Assembly (NCBI GenBank): GCA_014773175.1
Contig: VXCM01000762.1
Coordinates: 166,103 to 230,102, forward strand
Reading direction: 5' to 3'
DNA: 64,000 nt
Source of the DNA: Lucifuga dentata
Taxonomy: Eukaryota > Chordata > Actinopteri > Ophidiiformes > Bythitidae
Made by a program: the position numbers and the translations under genes. Positions 11,857 to 26,800 of this stretch are shown piece by piece. Every line of letters starts with the position of its first letter. The stretch's first letter is position 1. The notes under the pieces were generated by a model. That model saw only the letters and a program-made list of their open reading frames with translations, was not told the origin of the DNA and ran no database searches.

Positions 11857-14800
11857 CTAACATTTGAAAATAATCCAACAAATGAATTCAAAGTCACAAC
11901 TAGCTGTCAGAGGTGTTTTTTCCAAATTCACATCACTGATAGCTGCAAACAGGTAGCTAATTTATTGAAAAGTAAAAAGAATATACTCTCTAATACTTTC
12001 TAATATATATGAGGAGACCTAAAAACAGACCTTCAACCCAGTGAGTGATAGCGTGTTCTTCAGTCTGTATTTCCCGTCCTGTTGAGGGTAGGTGTAGAGC
12101 AGCACATCATTCATCTGAAAACAGAGAAAACACTCATCTGTCACTTTAATCTACAGAAAAAATCAGTGACTGCAATGAAACAATGTACTTGTATTTGCAG
12201 ATGTGACTAAATATCGAACATTACAGATTTATTCTTTTGTGTATCTGCAGTAAGTCTCCATTAGGTGGCACTCTAAGCTAATACACACATACCCCGTAAA
12301 AAACCTTGATTGGTTAACTTACACCTCAGCACAAAAAGTTTAAAATTGATTTGAAGACCCAAGCAACATTTTTTCTGACCACACATATATGAAATACACT
12401 GATAAATAACAAAATTGATATCTTACTCCCTTTCCTTATTATGTTTCATACATTTTATTTTTTTTTTAGAATACTGCAGGCTCCCAACATTAATCTAGCT
12501 TTCACGTGATCACCAAAGAGGCAAGCTAAAAGTTATGCAGTAATGATTACCAACATCCCTCTGGAAAAGACATTTATGAGCTTTTTAGTGTTTGTGCTAG
12601 ACCACAAATCTCATAAATGGCTTGGAAGTAAACAGGCTGAAACCTCCTTCCCTGCCAGATCATCTGTGATTGTGGCAGGAAGCGTCTCCAGGAGAGTGAT
12701 GCTGTGTTGGAAATATGCTGCTCAATCAGACTGTGTTCAGCCATCAACATATCAAGGATCTTTGGGGTCATTTCTGATGTCATTGCAGTGCAGACCTTCC
12801 AGTTCAAGGGTCATCTTCAAGGCTCGCCCTCCCACATTTAAATTCAGCTGACCATCATTTATCAGTGGCATAGAAAGAAGCATCCCTGCCTCTGAGGCAG
12901 TGGTTATGGTTGGCTTTTGGAGTTAAAGAACCATACTGGTGATTTTTCATGTTTGAGCCCAATAAATAAAACCCCAAACACGTTACATTACTGCCAACTA
13001 TTTTCCAAAACATGCTACTGGAGCAGTAAATTTAAAAAAAAATTGTATTCCTACTTTCCAGACTGCCATTGGTTTCATTTCATTCCAGTATGCTATAAAA
13101 AATCAAACTGTACAGACTTGAAATGTGTTTGAGATAAGTAATCCATCACAGCAAACACAACTTCTGTTAAATTTTTTGTCTAAAGTTTCAATACAGACTC
13201 AACACAAAAGTACGGAAAAGAATATGTGTGTCTCCGCCAGGGTATATTGTCCCAGGAGAAGATTACTTTTACGGAAAAATTAAAACAACCATGACTTCTC
13301 CCATCACGAGTAAAGTGTTAGCAGGTGAAACATTGAATTTTAACGTGGGTGTATCACCTGAACATTTGATTTTGAAAGATTAAGAGATTTGGCAAAATAA
13401 CACAAAAACTAATATACAAATTTATGTTTTGGAAAATGGCAGTAACATAATGTGTAGGTGGGTTGTATTTATCAAACATCACTGGTATAGTCCTTTAAGC
13501 CATTTTTTTTTAAAATACAAATGCATAATCACTGGAACTTGTAAGTTATAATCACTGAGCTCAAAAGGATGCAGTTGATGTGCAAAAACAGCTAAAAAAA
13601 AACAAAACTGCATTATTTCTACAAAAATATTACATTCCTTGTTCAATTCTTTGTCAGGTTCAGAACATATGCTCATAAGCATTATGTTTATCATGAAAAT
13701 AAAAATGTATTGGCATATTGGCACATAACCGTTGCTGTCACTGCATTTAGTTGTCAGGTTGTTGCTGAATCACAGTATGATCGGTATGACAGTGCTGGTC
13801 ATAAGGACACACACGATATATGGCTGACAGAGTCAATGTGGTAAAAGTTCACAGTGATAGTTCAGTTTATAAAGAGCTGCTGTTGACCTTCACTGTGCTG
13901 TCAGTAAAAAACTGGCTCAGGAAGTCAGCATTCAGAAACATCCTGCCAGGAAACCCTGCTCTTAATAGCAGTCTGGACATAGAAATAGACCAGGAAGAAA
14001 TGCCTGGATCTAATTTTTACACTTATATGATATCATTAAAAAATAAGCATAAAAACAACTTCAAAGTTCTGTGAAGAAATAAGTAAGATTTTTTCCAAAA
14101 GTGACCAATACATTAACTAATAGAGGACTAACAGGAAGTGGCATTTACCAAAAATAAATGGCGAGGCTGTCTACTCTTCCTGCTGACCTTCATCAGGGTG
14201 CCCTCCTTGACAAAAACCTGAGAAAAAGAGCATGTATGCACAATTAAATTAACACTTCACTAATCATATGGCGATGACACCATGTAGAGACAATCAAAAA
14301 TTCTTAATATTAATTTAAACCTGGGGATTCCCAGTTGAATGATTGTGTAAAGGGCAATACAGAGGCAGTGTGGGGCAGACAGGGTGGGCAAAGTGTGGGC
14401 AGGAACAATGGCGTTATCAGCGCTTACCCTGCCAGGCTGCAGCAAATCCCGCTGGCCACGAACACTGTATTCTATATTAACCAAACGTAACAAGTTCTCC
14501 TGAGGCAGAGAGAGAAAGAGAGAGAATAAAAAGGAGATAAACCGACTGCACTATATTTTTTCATTCCCTTTATTTCTAGGTGTAAGACATAGTTATTATT
14601 GTATATATCAGTCAGTCATGTGCGACTCAGGCTACTCAATAATGTCATCATTTGTCATGTGGCTAGTAGTATGCTGGTACATGCTTTATGAACAAAAATA
14701 TTTTATGCAATATAAAATCAGTTTTTAACCATTCTGATGTATTTACATGAATACCATCCATTTTGCATGTATGAGCCAAATATATTAAATTTTCATACAC

Positions 14801-16897
14801 ATAATGTTACCGACAATCATTTCCCAAAGCATACTACTGGAACAGTGAGTTAAAAATGTTTTTCCTACCTTCCAGACCACCATTGGTTTCAGTTCATTCT
14901 GGTACGCTATTAAAATCAACTTGTTGATAAAATGTTCTTGAGATAGATAATCCACCATTGCCAACAAGACGTGTATTCACATTTTTTTAGAAGCTACATA
15001 ATTTTAGCATTTAAGTGCAATAAAAAGCATGGAGTGAATGTATGTCTCNTTTTTTTAGAAGCTACATAATTTTAGCATTTAAGTGCAATAAAAAGCATGG
15101 AGTGAATGTATGTCTCCACCGAATATAGTCCCAAAAGAAGACCTGTATTTATCAAAAAATTTAAACGACCGTGACTTCATAAGGCAGCGTAACTATTAGC
15201 AGGTGAAACATTGATTTTTAAGGTGGGTGTATCACTTGAATATTTGATTTTGAAAGATTAAGAGGTTTTGCAAAATATTAGGAAAGATGAAATACAGTTT
15301 TATCCTTTGGGAAATGACTGTCAGTAACGTAACGTGTGAAAATTGAATATATTAGGCTCAAATGTGCAAAATGAGTGGTATGGTCCTTTAATGTAAAATG
15401 TCCATAATAAAAATAATGATTTCTCCTAAATTTTGGAAATATGAGAATAGATTCAGAGATATCATAACCAGATTTCTTACTTACACTTTGATACAAACAA
15501 CCCTTACTGTTGACAACTGTAAGTTGAGTGTTTTCTGAAGATATGTTTTCAGGCTATTCATTCAATAATGACCATGTTGTTTGAAAAAATGGGCTATATT
15601 CTACTTCTACTGCACTTTCTGGTTTCAAGGGCTGACACATGACACTTACCCCATGTTTTAAGCTGTCATTTGCCTGATCTGCAATATCAGACACAACCAC
15701 CACAGCAGCTGAACCAGAGAGGAAGGAAAATCTTAGTAAATGAGACAGTTACAATTAATATTTTTAATTAATTAGACAACTTGTTTTTCTTTGTGTCTAT
15801 ATGATATCCCACCCCCGACTTTCTCTGTGCAAAGTGAGTCAGAGTGCAGCAGCCTGGAAGCACCAGACTCCCTTATCACAGATAAGAGATAGTGTTACTG
15901 CATACATACCTCTCATGAATTACACATAACAGCATTCACACAGAATGGAGCCAAAACGACTACCTGGTGGGTTACCACCACAAAGAAAGAAAGCTAAATT
16001 AGTTCTCTCATGGCTTTCTCTCCATGCTTGATGAGCACAAATAAATTTCCTATAAACACACTGAGGCCAGTAAAACTCTTCAGTGAGTATGGAGTGATGC
16101 AGCATGTATCCACACTGGATGTACATTTTTTGAAGTATCGTGTTTATGTACCCTGGGTGTCTTCATATTCCTTGGAATCTGGGGAGAGGTTGTTCAGATA
16201 ATCTGTAAGAGAAATTGGAGAAATTAATGCCACCAAAGAGATAAAAATGATAGCACTAAGAGCTCATCCTGTCCTCATTTATTTGAGTCCCATCCTTAAC
16301 AGTCGACTCACCAGTGAGGAGCATGCGGTACTGAGCGACACGCACAACAACCTGCAGCAGCTGATACTTGAGAGAAACTTTGTTCCCAGCTGGACTCTGC
16401 TGCTGAAAAAAATAAAAATAACACTTTCTCTGTATCATTTCTGGTCAAATTTGAAGGTACGATCAACTGCAAAAACAAAAAAACACAGGACAGGAAGCTC
16501 CAATCAAGGTCAAATTGTTCTTTTAATACTGGGTAAACATGAGACAGCAGCTAAATCTACTGTATGGTTATTAATGTTTTGTGATGCTGGTAAAGGTTTG
16601 CCCTTTATTTTTGATTATGACAGAAAATGCAGATTTTTCATCATTAACACAAACAATGATGTACGTAAATTTAGCTCCGTTTCTATGTGTTCAAAAGTAA
16701 ACAGTTGGGACTATAAATAAGACAGTCAAGGGAAGCTCGGTCATAATGTAGAAAATATTGTCAAAGATAATGAAACATAATAAAAGTTACTTTAAAGGCC
16801 CACAGCTGAACAGAATCACAAGCCAGATTTTAAGTGTGAGCAAGGGCCAATAACACAGACTGCTGGTCAGCACAGTGCCTTACAGAATAACAAGTGC

Positions 16898-16928
<31 letters not shown>

Positions 16929-17028
16929 AACACACCAATGCTTCATGCTCAATGTAACAACACCATATCTCTCTCAATAATCAACTCTATCTCTCTTGCT
17001 CTTTCTCTGTTTCTATCACACCCACACA

Positions 17029-17067
<39 letters not shown>

Positions 17068-20000
17068 ACACACCCACACCCACACCCACACCCACACATC
17101 ACAAATCACTACTACACTCTGGATAAATCAAATGTAAAGACTGGTAAACTGGCTTCTGTGAGCTTCTCTCCTGATTGTTATGGTCTGCAAACTCTATATT
17201 ATGAAATATAAACCACATTAATTGCACCTAATCTACCTATCACCTATCAAATGCATATTGAGTGCTATCATGGGCGCGATGGATATGATGCATGTGTAAA
17301 TATGACCCACTGAAAAGTTTTCAAGTATCCATACATGAGAACACCAAGCCATATTGTCCCAGGGATTAATTCATCACTGATACTTATGACTTAAATGATG
17401 GAGATGTCTGTTCCTTGTTAAATAAGAATATATAAGAAGGAAACTGCCACAAACATCTAAACTTAGAATGTTCTGCCCACTCTAGTAAAGTGTTTCATGT
17501 AGTTGCTGAAATGCTTCTAAAGGGAGATCTGTCAGTGATTCCCCATTTGCAAATGTAAGGATGCAGCTACTGAAAAATAACTGAAGAAACTATGTCTACA
17601 GCTTAAGAGAATCAAATAACATTTAAACATTTGTGCTCTCACAGGACCATACCGACCATACATGATTTTACATGTTTGAGCCCGATAAATACAGTACTAC
17701 CCCTGCATACACGTTACATTATTGCCAACCATTTTCCAAAATATAAAATTATTTTAGTTTTTGTGTTATTTTGACAAATCCCTTAATCTTTCAAAATCAA
17801 ATGTACAGGTGATACACCCACATTAAAATTCAGTGTTTCACCTGCTAACACTTGTGCACAATTGTAGAAGACAGGGTTGTTTTAATTTCGCAGTAAAAGC
17901 AATCTTCTCCTGGGACTATATTCCCTGGCAGAGACATACAGTGCATTTCCGTCCATGCAGCTCCATGTTGGATCATTAAATAAAGTAACTTCAATGAAAA
18001 ATTTAATAGATGTATTTGCTTTGATGGATTACTTATCTTAAACATGTTTCAAGTCTCTGCAAATTGATTTTTAAATCGTACTGGAATTAACTGAAAGAAA
18101 TAGCAATCTGGAAAGTAGGAAAATTTCTTTTTAATTTACCACTCAAGTAGTATGTTTTGGAAAATTGATGTAACACACATATAGATTGTACATATTGGGC
18201 TCAAGCACACAAAATCACCAGCATTTTCCTTTAAATAAGAGAGGAAAAACTGCATATCTTCAAAGACTCTCTGCCAAGACTTTTCCTTAGTGGTCTATAT
18301 AATTACGGTCAATATTAAAACATCTTTGTCCATAAATAAGATGCATGCACAGAGTTCTACAGGATTTCTCTACATCCATCAAGATTATTACAAAAGTGTG
18401 TAAAGATGATCTTACAGTGCATCCCTGTGGAAAAAGGAGATGATTAAAGCAGATTGCTAAACATTTTACTTCCACTGAAGAAGCAACACCAAGTGCTATC
18501 GTGTGTCTGCTCATTCCATTTACGCTAATTATATCTCCTCACTAAAGCGTGCTGAAATTGTTCCTTTTACAAGAGATTCAGTGTTTAATTGTTGTACTGA
18601 GATGCTGATGCCAAATTTAAGTTCTTAATGCCTAGACTGCATTTTTACATCGTTTTCTTTGGGTTTCATGAGGTTTTTAAAGGCAAAGGAAGCAACGTTG
18701 CTCCTTTGAATTAATTAGTAATATTACTCATTTTGCCTCTGTATGCTTGAACCTTTGCAGGGGTTTGTGTATCTTTCAGAAGGTACAAAGGTTCTCTTCC
18801 ATGCTCTCTCTCTCTCTCTCTCTCTGGGTGTTTGTGTTAGAGAGAGAGAGAGAGAGAGAACACACAAGCTATCGCCAACACCTCTACCGCAAAGGAGACA
18901 CTTCATCTTTGTCATTGTACACTGCATACACACACACACGCACACACAAAGGCAAGCAAACAAATACACACACACACATACACACTCTTTTGATAAGACC
19001 TAATGGGCAGAGATGGGAAAGGCTCTCAGTTATAAGTATCTAAGTTATCAGATAGATATCAAACATGAAATTGAAACCAAAGTTGACCACGGTTTCACAA
19101 TTCGTTTAATTAGTTCTTCAGCATCTTGACCAAAGCCTTTTCTATTAAACAATTATTCCAGGTAGTCATTTTTTCATTTTTTTACTTGTTTACACACCTT
19201 CAGAGAGGCCAAAGTACTGCATCTTAAACCTCTTGTACAAAACGTAAAAGCATGTTTTCTGCTTTTCATGCAAGATGTAATACCAAATCGCAACAAAACA
19301 CCAGTGCAATGGTGCAGAGGAGGCATAGCTGCATGAGCATGATTTGTCATAATCTTCTAATATGTTCTCTGATTTAATTTCTTTGCGTACCCAGCTTTGT
19401 TTCCTGCATTCAGACGCATTTATGTTTGCCCTGTTAGGATAGATTAATTATTTGCTGATCATTTAAATAGAATGGAGAAAAGTAAAGTATGCATCTTTGC
19501 CCATGAGCACATCAGAATGTAAGAGTTTTTTTAGGGATTTGCATTGTAACTTATGTTCAGAATTTTATGAAAACCAAGGAAAGAGTGCAAAATGTAAACT
19601 GCAGGTCTGACCTCAAACTGTTCAACAATGGCTGCAAAGGCTGGTGAAGTTTGGCAGCTGTCCTCCAGCAGACTCATGCTGCGATCATAATGTCCGATAT
19701 AAGTGGTAAAAACCAAGAACTCTGCCTTTCTGGTCAGGATGACGTCTGCAATCCTCTGGCTCTCCTCCCTGAAGAAGTGATAATAACACATTTTCATCTC
19801 ACACTTTCTGAGCAGCATTAATGTGTGCATGCAGCAATATGAAAGAAGACAGGATGATGAGTGTGGTAGGTAATGCATTTTTAGTTAAGATGTGATGTGT
19901 GTGCATGTGTACGTGTCAGCATTCACTATTAAGTGTACGCATCTCACCAGTGTCGGATTCGATTCTCCAGCTCAGTGAGGATTCTCCGGTGCAACGTGTA

Positions 20001-20783
20001 AACATCAGGTAGCTCATTGAGAATCTCTCGAAGTCTCTCGTCATCCAGCACAGGCTCCCCGTCATCCCTGACCGCTGTCCCCACCGCTTCCCGAAAGTCC
20101 TGACACACAGGAAAAAATGTAGTTTGCATTTCTTTCCCTGTTTCTCCTTTCCCTCTTCTGCAAGGTATAATAATACCACAAATAAAAGCAGGGAGTACAG
20201 GAGCAACCACATCAAGTAAACTTTTTATTAGGGCTGTAAATAATGATTATTATCATCTTAGATTGATTATTTTATTACGTTTTTGATTTAATAACTTATC
20301 AAAGTCCAAAGTGATGTCATCAAACTTAAAAAAAAATCCAAAATGCTCAACTTATAAATATATTAAATTGATTTAATAAGCAAATCCTCACATTTTTAAA
20401 GCTGTAATTATCAACTTTTTCAAAATTTAATTAATTTGATTAATTGATTATTACATTTGTTGCCAATTATTTTTCTATTGGTCAGATAATCATATTATCA
20501 ATTAATCATTTCAGAAACATGCTGAGAGAACACTGTGGCAGTAGTGGCCTCAAGTTTAGAGGTGGGCTTGACTGGTCAGTAGTTCAATCCCCGAACGGCA
20601 GGATAAATTACCAAGTCACCCATGAGCAAGTCACTTGCAAATGGGCATGTGCTCTTGTGAAACTGCTCAATGATCAAATGATCAGACTATGGTTATAAAT
20701 GCAGCTTCCAGGTATAAATGTGTGTGTGAGTGTAGCAGGATGCTACTGCAAAAAAGCAATGATGCTCACTCAATGTACCCTAG

Positions 20784-20862
<79 letters not shown>

Positions 20863-23800
20863 CAACCTAAAAAGCATTTAATAACATTTCATTCATATCA
20901 TGAATTGAATTAAAGTTAATATACACCTACTAATTTCCCATGGCAAAAGGCAACAACTCCCAAATCAACTGTAAAACTGCAGTAATACTTGCAACTACAT
21001 AATCAATGTGAAATGTAGATTAATTTATTAGCTTCTGCTTGCCAACAATGGTATTAAAACCAGTACACATATTCTTAACATGTATTTTTGCCGTTGAATA
21101 ATAAACAAAATAGCCAAGCCGTGTATCTGTCCCAAGTGATTCACACACCAACTGTCAACAGATTTGTTATCAGAAACTGATTTACGAGTGTTTTTGTACC
21201 AGATTTTGACCTATTGTTCCATACATGTAACACACTCCCACTTCACCTTGTAAACACAAAACTATCCCTCCTCACCAACATATAGTGTTACTTTTATGTT
21301 CTCAGCAATCTGTTTTGAAACATTTATTTTTAGATGAGATTAACAGCATGGAGCAACCCGTTAGCTCAGATAAAATCACAGAGCGTATTTTATTAGAATA
21401 CACGCCATAAAGACTTCTCTGTCACTGGGACAACATTGTGTTGCTGCTCCTTAAAAGCAAGAGTACCGAGAGTTGAGCACTGAGAGTACATATACACAAA
21501 ATGCACTGTGTTATGTTCTTTTTGTGTAATTTGTAACTTACAAATTATATTTTTACCATTACCATTTTAGTTATGCTATGTTATATGTTTATATGTTTTC
21601 ACCTGAACATTACGGGTGAAGGCAGCCACAAAGACAGAGGTGCTTTACATTATGAAAAATTCAGCATTCACACTGATATAAATCAATGCCATACCAGCTT
21701 TTCGTGTCTCCACATGGTTCCAATTTGACTTCATTACTGCTCTTGATTATGGCACAAAACTCTGCATCCTCCCATATTTCTCTACAGTAAATTCTAGCCA
21801 CTGAGAATCTGTGCACGTACTGTAAATGAGAATTACATTCCAGTAGTAAAGTTACAGAGAACACAGACATAGCACTCACCTCCTGGAGAAGCTTGAGGGC
21901 TTTAACATGTCTGTGGATAAAGAAATAAACAATTCAATGTAAAATTAGTGAGTTTTCACAGATTTTATTAAAGGACCATACCGACCATTTTGCACGTTTG
22001 AGCCTAATACATTCAATTTTCATACACATAACGCTACTGACAATCATTTCCCAAAGTATACTACTGGAACGGTGAATTAACGGTGAATTATTTTTATCCT
22101 ACCTTCCAGACTGCCATTGGTTTCAATTCATTCTGGTACGCTATTAAAAGTATCAACTTGTTGATACTTGAAATATTCTTGGGATAGGTAATCCATCATT
22201 GTGAACAAGACATGTATTCAGGGTTTTTTTTCAAAGTTATGTAATTTTTGCATTTAAGCGCAATAGAAAGCGTGGAGTGATCTGAAAATGCTTCCTGTTG
22301 TCAGTTCTTCACTACAGCACTTGAACGTACCACTAGGAAGCATTTTCAGATCACTCTGCACTTTTTATTGTGCTTAAACACTAAAACTACATAACTTTGG
22401 AAAAAACGTGTCTTGTTTGCAATGATAGATTACCTATCCCAAGAACGTTTCAAGTATCAACAAGTTGATTTTAATAGCGTACCAGAATGAATTGAAACCA
22501 ATGGCAATCTGGAAGGTAGGATAAAAATGTTTTAATTCATCATTCTAGTAGTATGATTTGGGAAATGATTGTCAGTAACGTTACGTGTATGAAAATGGAA
22601 TATACAGTATTAGGCTCAAACATGCAAAATGGCCGGTATGGTCCTTTAACAGATGATTAGTGGGGAATATGAGTTCAAATGTAACTCACGATCTCTCTGT
22701 GTCCACCAGCTCTTTGGCGATGTAAAAGGCTCTGGATCGACCATCAGGCTGTGAACAAATCATTTATTTATAATGAGCACAGAGAAGGAGCTAAAGGATT
22801 CTGGCACTTGTTCAGCATAGTTAGCCAACCTCTCTAAGCAGCAATCAAAATCAAAATAATGAGGACAGCTTTATAGTAGCCCATTAACCTCCATTGACCT
22901 GCATTAAAATCATGGTTTCTTGGCTTTTAGCAAATGCCCAAGTTTAAAAACAGTACAGTTGTTCAAATATGATGACTTGGAATATCTCATATCAATTTAC
23001 CTGTTAAAAAATGTGACAACTCTCTTATAGAATCAAAATTGGCACAAAAGTAAATGAATAAAAACACTTTGTAAAGGAGATAACAGGTCACTGGAGGAAA
23101 AATACCAACTGACCAAGACATCCTCTGCATTTTAGGAATACTTAATAATAATAAACTTCAAAAATATGTGATACCTAAAGTTTTGGATATTACTTAACAT
23201 TTGTCATTAACTTTAATTTGTCTGAACTAACCTGTCTGTCATAAGTGCCATCTCCCCCTTCGTCATCTTCCTCAGAGGTGCGTCCTTGGTCTTCCTCACC
23301 TGCTGTCTCTCCACCCACATCACCTGCTGAACCAGCCAGCGGATGGACGGCTACCGAGCAAACGTTGTAAGCTTCTGTGTAGGCACTGAGGTGAAAGAAG
23401 AGCCGATCACGTAGATGTAAAATATGCACATAGATACAAAATTTACTTCACTACTCAAAGGAACTCACACATTTTGTCAGAAAAATATCATATTAGTAGG
23501 TAATATGTATGGTCAAATATGCAATGAAGTAGAGGAGCTCACTCTCATTCCACTGCTCGTTATTCAGCTTTTACAGTTTGATGAATTGTAGTGAATTTAT
23601 AATCATCTTCAGTATGTAGATTACATAAAAATAGATTATGAAGAGTAATAAAATAAATAATATAACTTACATTGAGAAAGAAATGCAATTTCACAAAATT
23701 ATCATCCTTGTACTACAACACGTGGTCTCATCTCTAAAGCAGCATTTCAGTTTTTACTACAAATTTGATGATGGTCTTCCACATTGAAATATTACTATAA

Positions 23801-26800
23801 TAATCATATTCAGTAAAGGAGGGAAATGTAAATGTATAAAACATAGCAGGTCTACGCTAGAGGAGTCAATAAACTGATCCGGTAAAGCCTGCGGTGACAA
23901 CCACACCCAACGCAGGGATGCATGTCAGTAATTCATGCTACAAGATTCCCTTCTGCAGGGAGCTTCAATGAATATGTTAATGGCTGCAGCTCACCAGGGA
24001 GTGTAAACTATGCTAATAACAACATATCCTTAAGTTATAGTAGTGATGCAGCAGTCTTCTACGTGACCAACGGCCTTGTGAATGTTTTTTTCACTCTTAA
24101 CACCAATGATTTTAACCCCACTGAGATGTAAATTAGCTACATGAGGAACATATGGAAACACTTCACATCTCTGCATCTCACACATTAAAGCTGCACGGCC
24201 CATTACAGCTGCCGGTATCAAAGTTTGGATGAGATACAGGAAATCACAAACATAGTTTCTATATTAGGCTTTCAGATCACTCTCAACGAAGAGCAACTCC
24301 TACATCACTTCAATGAAAAACCACCTCTGTCACTTCTTTCTCTCCTCTGATGTTTTATGAAGGCCCAAGGCTAAATCTATGGTGGTAAATTACAAAAGAG
24401 ATAAAGAATTTTTCTCTTTTTGCCTCAGGTTCACTGGTGAGCCAATTTGTTCCACTGATAGCAATGATGGAGCAAAGATGCCAATGATCCCTAAACTATC
24501 TGCTGTTATTGCCCCTTCAGGCTACTGAAAACTTAACAGCCTCAAACTCTGACGTTGCTGTCCATCGTGATATTGCTTTACCATGATTACAATCATTGGA
24601 TTCCCAGGCAGCTCAGACAGAATGCAGAGAATTATAATCAAGCCAGTGTCTTCATTTGGAAATAGCACAGAGGCGTGTAATTCACATAAAATAGCTGTGT
24701 ATTATCTGATAATAAGTGTAGCCATAAAGAGTTAATACAGAACTGCAGATTAACAGATCAGTGGTGCAGTAAAGGAAGGAAGATTAGGACAATTCTAAGG
24801 GCCCATGACAGTCAAGGGCCTGTAACCCATTACTTAATATTGGGGTGATGGGCCAAAGTGATATCTTTTCAGGGCCCAACATCTCTGATGGCATCCCTAC
24901 AACAGAGCACTAACTTACCAAGAGGACTTAACCCCTAAAACGTGTTCAGCCAAATGTAAAGCAAAGTAAGATCATTCCTATTATCCAACAAACTGTCTCT
25001 TTAAGGGTACAATCACTGATCTAAATGTTAACAAAAGGGTTTTCCCCCAAAACCAAAAACTCAAAACACGGACTAACACTATACAACAAATTACAGACAT
25101 ACCTAAAGGTACAGCCACCCACTCCCATTATCCAGCCTAATGCTTTAAAGGCACACCCCCTGGAAAAACTCTAAATCAACAGAGGTGAATGCATCATATG
25201 CACATCATTACCCTTTTGTCCTTGTGACAAAATCCCTAATTAAATTTCTTCTGAAACCAAGCCAAAATTTTGTCATTTATTTTACCAAAATCACTATTTT
25301 ACAGTAAATATTGTGCAGTTTTGGCACACTTCATCTAAACATGTCTACAGCAAGTAACTGCTGACTACGCAGCAACAGACTCTGCGATTATATCTCACCA
25401 CGTTCTTTCCGATTGGCTGGAGAGAAGAGCAATGACTCCAAAATGCTCTGACTATTAATCATCCTGAGCGCCTGTATGATATGGCCACAGGAATGCAGGG
25501 GGGGGAATGGGTTAATGTCAGCACGGCATGGCTGATCATACCAACACATAACACCCAGGAGGGAGGGTAACATGAAGATGAGATGCTCTCTGCATTCTTC
25601 TTCTAAACAGATGATTTATGAATGGAACCAGGACAGCCTCGTTTCTCTGGGATCTGAAGAGACCNTTGACTGCCCGACAGGCTCCTACAACACACACAGC
25701 TGGGGCTTAGTATATCTCAGTGAGGGAACCTACTGAACCTTCCTCCCACCATTGAACACCACATCCGCATCTGGTGTGATTGCAGCAGAAGACCCACCAT
25801 AATAAAGAGTTATAAGTCCTGAAATCCAGGGCATATAAAAACCCACACAGTGGCTAAGCAGCATTAACAAAGACTGGTGCTGTCTATAAAAGGTGGCAGG
25901 GATGACTAATATTATGTTCAGGCACACCTACCTACATGACCACACAATTACACACAGACACAGTCCTACACACACACACTTTCAATACCTCTCTGTTTCC
26001 TGCTCAGGTGATTGAGTCTTGCTCTCAAACCCTGGGAGGCTGCTCATGTCCACGTAACCATCCGTCTCATTAGCAGAGGACACTGCCCGACTGGGACGGT
26101 CAAAGAAGTCTGTGAATGCCCCCTGACGAATAGGCCTCCGGTGTGGGACCTGAATATTCTCATAGTCAGAGCTAATGGCAGGAACATTCTCATAGTCTGA
26201 GGTGTCTGTATTTGGGAAGGAGATGGAGCGAGGCTTGGTCAGGGGAAGAGGCGTGAAAGGCACCCTGGAGCGGTCCTCAAACGACTCCACCCGGACAACA
26301 CTGCGATTGAGAAAGGCCACAGAGTTCCCTTTTCTTTTGCTTTCGTTGTAGAACAAGAAGGTGGAGGCTGGCTCAGATGAGACATGTGTCTTACAGGCAG
26401 AGTGGGAACTCAGATGTGGAGAACTACTTATGCTATGTCTGTCTAAATCTAGCACTCTGCTGGGTGTGTGGTGGCTGGACTCTGCTGAGGACCTGGAGAA
26501 GGACGGGCTCACATCCACCACAGGTTTGCTCTCTGTTTTCCGCCTAAACTTAAGCATCAGGAAGCGCTTAATGGAGGATTTCTTTTTCTTATTTTTCTCT
26601 GAGGAATCTCCCTCAATGAGAAGTGACGGGGAGCTCTTTGTGATGGGCCGCTTGGTGATATATGCCAGCTCGAACGGAGGAGGGATATCCACCACAGATG
26701 TAGGGGTGGACAGGCCGCTGGATGACAGAGGTGAGCACCGGGAGAAGCTTCCAGATGAACAAATGGCATAGTGGCCATCGTCACCTCTCCCTCTTGGGAT

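Noticed and set aside
16247..16720. 157-residue plus-strand open frame
   Set aside because: It overlaps fgd5 exon 8 antisense and has no family-like content or splice context.
26361..26771. 136-residue plus-strand frame inside fgd5 exon 2
   Set aside because: A shadow of the real minus-strand coding frame, which matches FGD5.
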